NCBI GenBank assembly: GCA_027946555.1
Contig: JAPEVC010000084.1
Coordinates: 1 to 64,000, forward strand
From: Gnomoniopsis sp. IMI 355080
Taxonomy: Eukaryota > Ascomycota > Sordariomycetes > Diaporthales > Gnomoniaceae
DNA length: 64,000 bases
Direction of reading: 5' to 3'
Numbering within the stretch: the first letter of the stretch is position 1; each line of letters opens with the position of its first letter. This document shows positions 59,105 to 64,000 of this stretch, piece after piece. The notes beneath the pieces were generated by a model, which was not told the origin of the DNA, did not search any database, and worked only from the letters and a program-made list of their open reading frames with translations. The translations under genes and the position numbers were made by a program.

Positions 59105-61136
59105 AAGAGACAGTGGTGTGGAACCTGCTGGTATCAAGTAACAACCAAATGGACATTCGTTGTGGTGTATGCTTTCCGTATTTGGGCAGAGAGAGAAATG
59201 CTACCTACCTGTATGTTAGACTACCAACAGACAAAAGCCTACGATTTTGTTGTGAGCCAAGAGGCCTAGTTCCGATTGGCCCCGGGGGACTGTGAAAGCA
59301 TTCATAATCCATGCCCCTCCTGGACACTAAAGAAAGCTTGCGCAGCTTATATCGTGAGCAAAATGAGAATGGTGAAACGCCTAAAGCTACAAACTGCGAA
59401 GATGGAAGCGAAACCTTTTTCATTCGTCTCGATTGGAGGTATACTTGATAAGCTGCTATTCAATAATTAGGCTTCTGGCTGGGCTGTAATACTCAGTACC
59501 TACCTAAGCAGGCAGGTAGTTTTTATTGACACCGAGTGTTGAGGGTGGCGGCATATATGGGAAATTGTTTTACGGTAATAGCGCAAAGCGACTGCAACTT
59601 TCTTGGGTAGCGACTACAGTTTTTTGTTGGTGGGTACATAACGCGTCAAAGTTGCCCAGCGAGTCGCGTTGGGCTGAGAAAGTGTCCGACTCACTATACA
59701 ACCACGTGAAGTGTAGATGACGAATTGACTAAACTATAACCTTACTCGCCGTGTATTTGAACAAATATTATCAGGCAAGTCAGTTGTTTGGGCAGTCACA
59801 TCATAAATACTGCAATGTCTCAGCTGTACATCACTTTCAACCAAGTAGTGCGTTATCGTGATGAAGCGATTCAGAGTTGACATTGCGCGCTTGCCACTTC
59901 GGAGCATTGCACGATAAGCTCTGAGACTTGACCTTCTCCATGTTTCGAGTGCGACTCGACTATTCTCGTTTTCGAGGAGAGGATGATTCGTCCACACGCC
60001 GATTATCTATAAGCGCTGCTGTTCTTGATGATATGAAGGGATATTGCCTGGGTTGCTAACGCGTTCACAGCGGTACGGTCAGTCACGCATGGGAACTCTT
60101 GACCAGACGTGGCTGCAGTGCACCTGAGCGCAGTACAGACAAATGTTATATAAGTAGAACTAAGAGAAAAAGGAAGTAAAGCAGAGGGCCTTTTCCCTTT
60201 CAAGGTCACTACGGTTCAAAGGGCTTATAAGTTGTCATCAGATTAGGCCGACTTCGTTCTAAAGGGAGCCATTAGAGTTCAAATTAAGTTTGAATTGGAG
60301 CCTACAACAATTCAACTTCCATGCTCCTTATTAATGTTTCCAACAAGTTGTCTTATCCGCGCCAATGCCACTTTCGTTCCAATGTCGACGCTGTGAAATC
60401 TTGACTCGCCGCTGCGCATCCGCTAGTCTTAGGGTCATTTTCCAAATTTTCTATTGGCGCTTCGTATAATCCAAGCTCAAAAACACCTCAAGATATACAT
60501 ATGACTGTATGGGATATAAATTGACCTATGCGTGCCTACTCAGCTTCGCACCGCACGTACGGTTTCCATTATGTGTTATCTTCCTTTACGGCTACTACAT
60601 TTTCCAGAAGCTATGGAGGCTGTGGAGAGATGCCCTTAGTATAAACCGCTCTGAACTATACCCATGCACACATGAAGTCCTTGAGCTTTTGCAGGCTTCA
60701 TATTCAGTTGTAGCTGGTGAATACGGGCACTGTACTTGGCTTCCGGATTTATCCGAGGGGCGAATAAGGATAAACCCGTACTTCGAACCCCTAGTGAACC
60801 AAGAATGCTAAGGAAAATAATATCCAACGGCAAGACCCGTACTATCCGAATCCATGGAAACTTTAACGGAACGCCGCTAGATGAAGTAAATGATAAGCTA
60901 TTAAGCTCATTGAGTACAGCTTGAGAACTTACAAGAACTCAATTTCTCTACTTTTGAACAATTACCTTCACAGGCTGCAGGTGTCAAATAGATCTTAATA
61001 CTAACATAACATGCGAGAATAGTCGAAAACTTCTGAGAGGGGCTTTTGTTTATAGTGTTTTGATTTCTATTGATTTCCAAGGTTCTATTGAAATTCGCTT
61101 CGGTAGTACCAGTCACTATAGCCTATTCATTACAGG
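59105..61136. other. Intergenic, no gene recognised
   Basis: Only short frames. A plus frame at 60509-60811 begins with a hydrophobic stretch (GYKLTYACLLSFAPH) but has no further support. Confidence 0.4.
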
Positions 61137-63823
61137 ATGTCTTTGGACAACTCCGATCAGTCAGCGAGAAGCCCTGAGAGGACTAGCCCCAGGAACAGGC
61201 ATCGGATTATAACCCGGCGAAGAGGAGCGTGTCAGGCGTGTCGGGCCAGAAAAGTTCGATGTATGAGTATTTTCCCCGCCAGCAAATCGTGTACGATGAA
61301 ACATTAACCGAGATTTTGAATCGTTGATCTAGGCGACGGTGCGCAGCCGTGTGTGCACTGCCAAGTGAGTTCATACTCCACATTGGAAACGGGCTGTGCC
61401 ACAAAGGTTTCTGACGATCATATTCAGCGAATGGGATATAATTGCTCCTATCCTGAGCTTCAGCCTCGAGGCCGCCGAAGGCATTTTCAAGCCCACCACT
61501 TCCTTAGAGGCTCAGTACCCTCCGCTCCAACAGCTGGAGCCCAGCTGTCGCATCCAAGCTTGATTACTTCCTCCGCTGGATCTGTAGCCACGGATGCTCA
61601 GACACCTCCGATAGAATGGCCAGTACAAAGTGTCCTCCACATGGGCGATAGCTCGACCAAACACAACGAAAGCATGGCGCCCGCGCCGAAAGAGCTCAAC
61701 ATCAGTACGAACACAACCGAGACGCCTCACTCGTCCGACACTAGATCTGAGAGCACAATTGTGGTAACAAGGCCAGAGATGAACGCACATAAGAGTGTTG
61801 GACTGGCTTCACCTGTGGTCTCTGAGAACAACCAATACGATTATTTCAGCGATGTACACAACGACATGGAGTCGTGGCTTGATATGCCTAGCGCCATCAA
61901 CACGGAGTTTCCGTACGACTTTACGCTGGTGGAGATTTCTGGTGACCTACAACACGTGAGTCGAACTCAGAGCCCACGTGGCACTGGCGTGGTACGTTCA
62001 GCCTGCATCCAGTATCCCGATACTACTGATCAATAGATTCCCTTAACGTGTCATTAAAACTGGCGCATCAAGTCACTGACTCCTAATAATCACCAAAGCA
62101 ATTGTCAGACTCTGTTTTGTTCCGCAAGGAGGAAAATTTAAATCTGCAACCACAGCCAAATCTCACGCAGGCCCCAACCGCGCGATTCTGCAAGTCTGAC
62201 GTCCCGTGGACTGACTTGTCGACCTCATCATTATCAGGGCTTTATGATTTCATCAATGAAGGCGAAGCTTCTCGACCAAATGCCTCAAAGATCACCAGAT
62301 TCCTTACGGATCTCGAAGCAACTCTAGGCCCGTTTTCGCCTCCTGCTTCCCCAGAGAAGAGCTCCTTGCTATACACTGGACGTGGACAAAGGAGATCGCT
62401 TGTAGACCCAAGTGTCGGGAAGGAATGTATTGACGGTACAATACCATACTCCAGAGTTTGCAATTAAGATATTGGTGTGATTGCTAACGCGGTGAGCCTC
62501 AACAAAGCATTATTCGAGGACGCCTGTTCTCCGTTAGTCAGACCCTAGTTGGAATTTAGTGGGTTTACGCACACTGACGATCAATATTAGTTTCGGCATT
62601 TTCCTGACCAGGGCGCGGGTTGATCAATTGATAGGCGAAAGTGAGCAGGATGGGGCAAATCCTTTGACAGCTACATTCGCTGCAACGATCCGAGCCCTGG
62701 GCTATCATGTCTCAACGCTGCACCAGACATTTCCAGATCGTTCTACGCACAGTAATGATGCTCAGGAGAGCATGCTAGTCGCGTTAGACTCCCGCAAAAG
62801 GTGTCTCCGGTCTGAACCTACAAGCTTATTAAAGCTCCAGGTATGACTTGAACTCATTGATCCGTTCAAAGAAGAACTGATAGCCATCATTCTAACCAGA
62901 TAGCAGACATTAATTCTTCTAGTAAGTTCAACAAATGGTTGAAAAGGAAATTTGAAGATGTTTTCAGATTCATTCAGCTGACTGCTGCCTTTTGAGGCAA
63001 TGGTGGCCCATGTAGTGAATGACTCACTTGTGGAAGAGCTCTTGGCTGCAGCAGTCCATTGTGCCAGAAACCTTGGCGTTACCAGAAGGAAATCAGGGCA
63101 ACCACAGCAAAGTGAGACGGAAGTCGAAGATGCGCGTCTCACCAAGCTCGCTGTAGGCTTTCTTTATGCCCTTGAAGGGTGTCGGGCTGTGGCTAACGGC
63201 ATGCCCCCGGTAGGGTATTGTCCATGAGATTGGCTGAGGAAATTTACACTGACGAACTGTTGAATAAGATGCTGAACTACCAGTGGCTCAGCCAGCGCTA
63301 CAGGCTTACTGATACCGCTGAAGAAGTGCTGTCCACAGAGTGCGCATACGTGGCAGCACTCGAGTCCATGCTTTGCAAGCAGTCCTCCCTGGCAGCCCAA
63401 TTAGACGACACGTTCAACTCTGCCGAGAAACACCTCGGCGAAATTGAGGACAGCATACAGCAGTTGAACCGCTGGGCTGTCACCTCCCATGTACCGATGA
63501 GTTACAAGGACATCACCGGGACCATGGAGCTGGAAGTATCTTCACAACCTTGTTTCCCGAAGGGAGTGAAAGGCTTCTACCAATACCACCAGGCCGTGTT
63601 TTTTATCCACTGCCCTTTAGTGCTGCTTCTCATGGCACACGACCGCGGGCGGACTGTTAGTGCTTCACTGGCCGTTTCTGAGTTGAGGAAGCACTGCGTT
63701 GAAACTTGTCTTGACTCCGCATTCTCGATCCTGCGCTTTTCTGATAGCGGCTCAATTTTAGATCGCTGTCAAGCAAGGTACGACAGAATTCTCTTCAATT
63801 CCGATCCCATTTCCTTCAAGTAA
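61137..63823 (+). CDS. Zn2Cys6 transcription factor, C-terminal part with uncertain joining
   Basis: A fungal binuclear zinc-cluster regulator. Exons: 61137-61260, 61333-61364, 61428-61955, 62099-62435, 62560-62840, 62907-62921, 62997-63178 and 63229-63823, about 697 residues. The zinc cluster is built across three exons: ACQACRARKVRCDG, then PCVHCQRMGYNC. The middle part is Ser/Thr-rich. The middle-homology-like region has SLLKLQTLILLAMVAHVV, which needs a 15-bp exon (62907-62921). The last join needs a 50-bp intron (63179-63228, weak GTGTCG donor); otherwise the frame stops at 63227 and a one-base gap in the CCCCC run near 63206-63210 would be needed. The join 62435/62560 is also a best guess. 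It could regulate the nearby O-methyltransferase or the RiPP cluster; no evidence for either. Confidence 0.7.
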
Positions 63824-64000
63824 TAGACATGGCATGGAGAAAAAGGCCATGGTTTGTCGCACGTATATTAATCTCAGTTCTACGGCAGGTGTGCAACCTC
63901 ATCGCTTATTCGCAAAACAGTTATGCTATCAATATGTTTTCTATTGGCTGTGCAGTCGTGTAAGGACATGAAGCTCGGTGTGCGGATTCTTCCTTATCTC
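63824..64000. other. Window end, 3' flank of the transcription factor
   Basis: Short non-coding flank; nothing recognised. Confidence 0.4.

Noticed and set aside
60509..60811. 100-residue plus frame with hydrophobic start
   Set aside because: Not joined to any exon, no domain, and overlapped by an equally open minus frame; insufficient support for a gene.
1..64000. CRISPR arrays, bacterial operons, rRNA or tRNA genes
   Set aside because: Intron-rich fungal DNA; no spaced identical repeats of CRISPR type, and no tRNA or rRNA signature that I could recognise by eye.

Overview
This window is nuclear DNA from a filamentous ascomycete (Pezizomycotina). Most genes carry one to seven short introns of about 50-150 bp with GT..AG ends. 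The families are typical of such fungi: UstYa/DUF3328 proteins, Pth11-like rhodopsin-family membrane proteins, a Zn2Cys6 regulator, a STAND/NLR protein with ankyrin repeats, an NCS1 nucleobase permease and type-B carboxylesterases. All gene models were joined by hand from reading frame, splice signals and conserved motifs, with no transcript evidence. The species cannot be told from the sequence.

Layout. 1-17.4 kb is mostly housekeeping or accessory metabolism: carboxylesterase, NCS1 permease, C2-domain protein, short-chain dehydrogenase, WD40-like protein and an intracellular GH13 alpha-amylase. 18.2-28.7 kb looks like a compact RiPP (ribosomally made, modified peptide) cluster. It holds three UstYa-family genes, a tiny two-exon precursor gene on the minus strand at 22446-22752, a Pth11-like membrane protein and a cytochrome P450. 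The precursor has a signal peptide, then three 16-residue repeats set off by Lys-Arg Kex2 sites, which is the layout of ustiloxin/phomopsin-type (dikaritin) precursors. Its repeated core has Trp but no Tyr or Phe, so the product would differ from known dikaritins.

30-46 kb holds a second carboxylesterase, a possible half zinc-cluster ORF, and a group of tailoring-type genes without a backbone enzyme: two NAD-binding epimerase-like proteins, a Pth11-like protein, an O-methyltransferase and a zinc-free medium-chain enoyl reductase/alcohol dehydrogenase. 46.7-53 kb holds a convergent pair: a trypsin-like (His and GDSG motifs) protein and a 1293-residue NACHT-ankyrin NLR. This is a plausible sensor/effector unit of fungal innate immunity or heterokaryon incompatibility. 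53-64 kb holds an F-box-like protein with an internally duplicated module, a second O-methyltransferase and a Zn2Cys6 transcription factor whose C-terminal part needs an unusual 50-bp intron or a frameshift.

The strongest candidate for something undescribed is the RiPP precursor with its three UstYa partners. Next is the protease-like/NLR pair.
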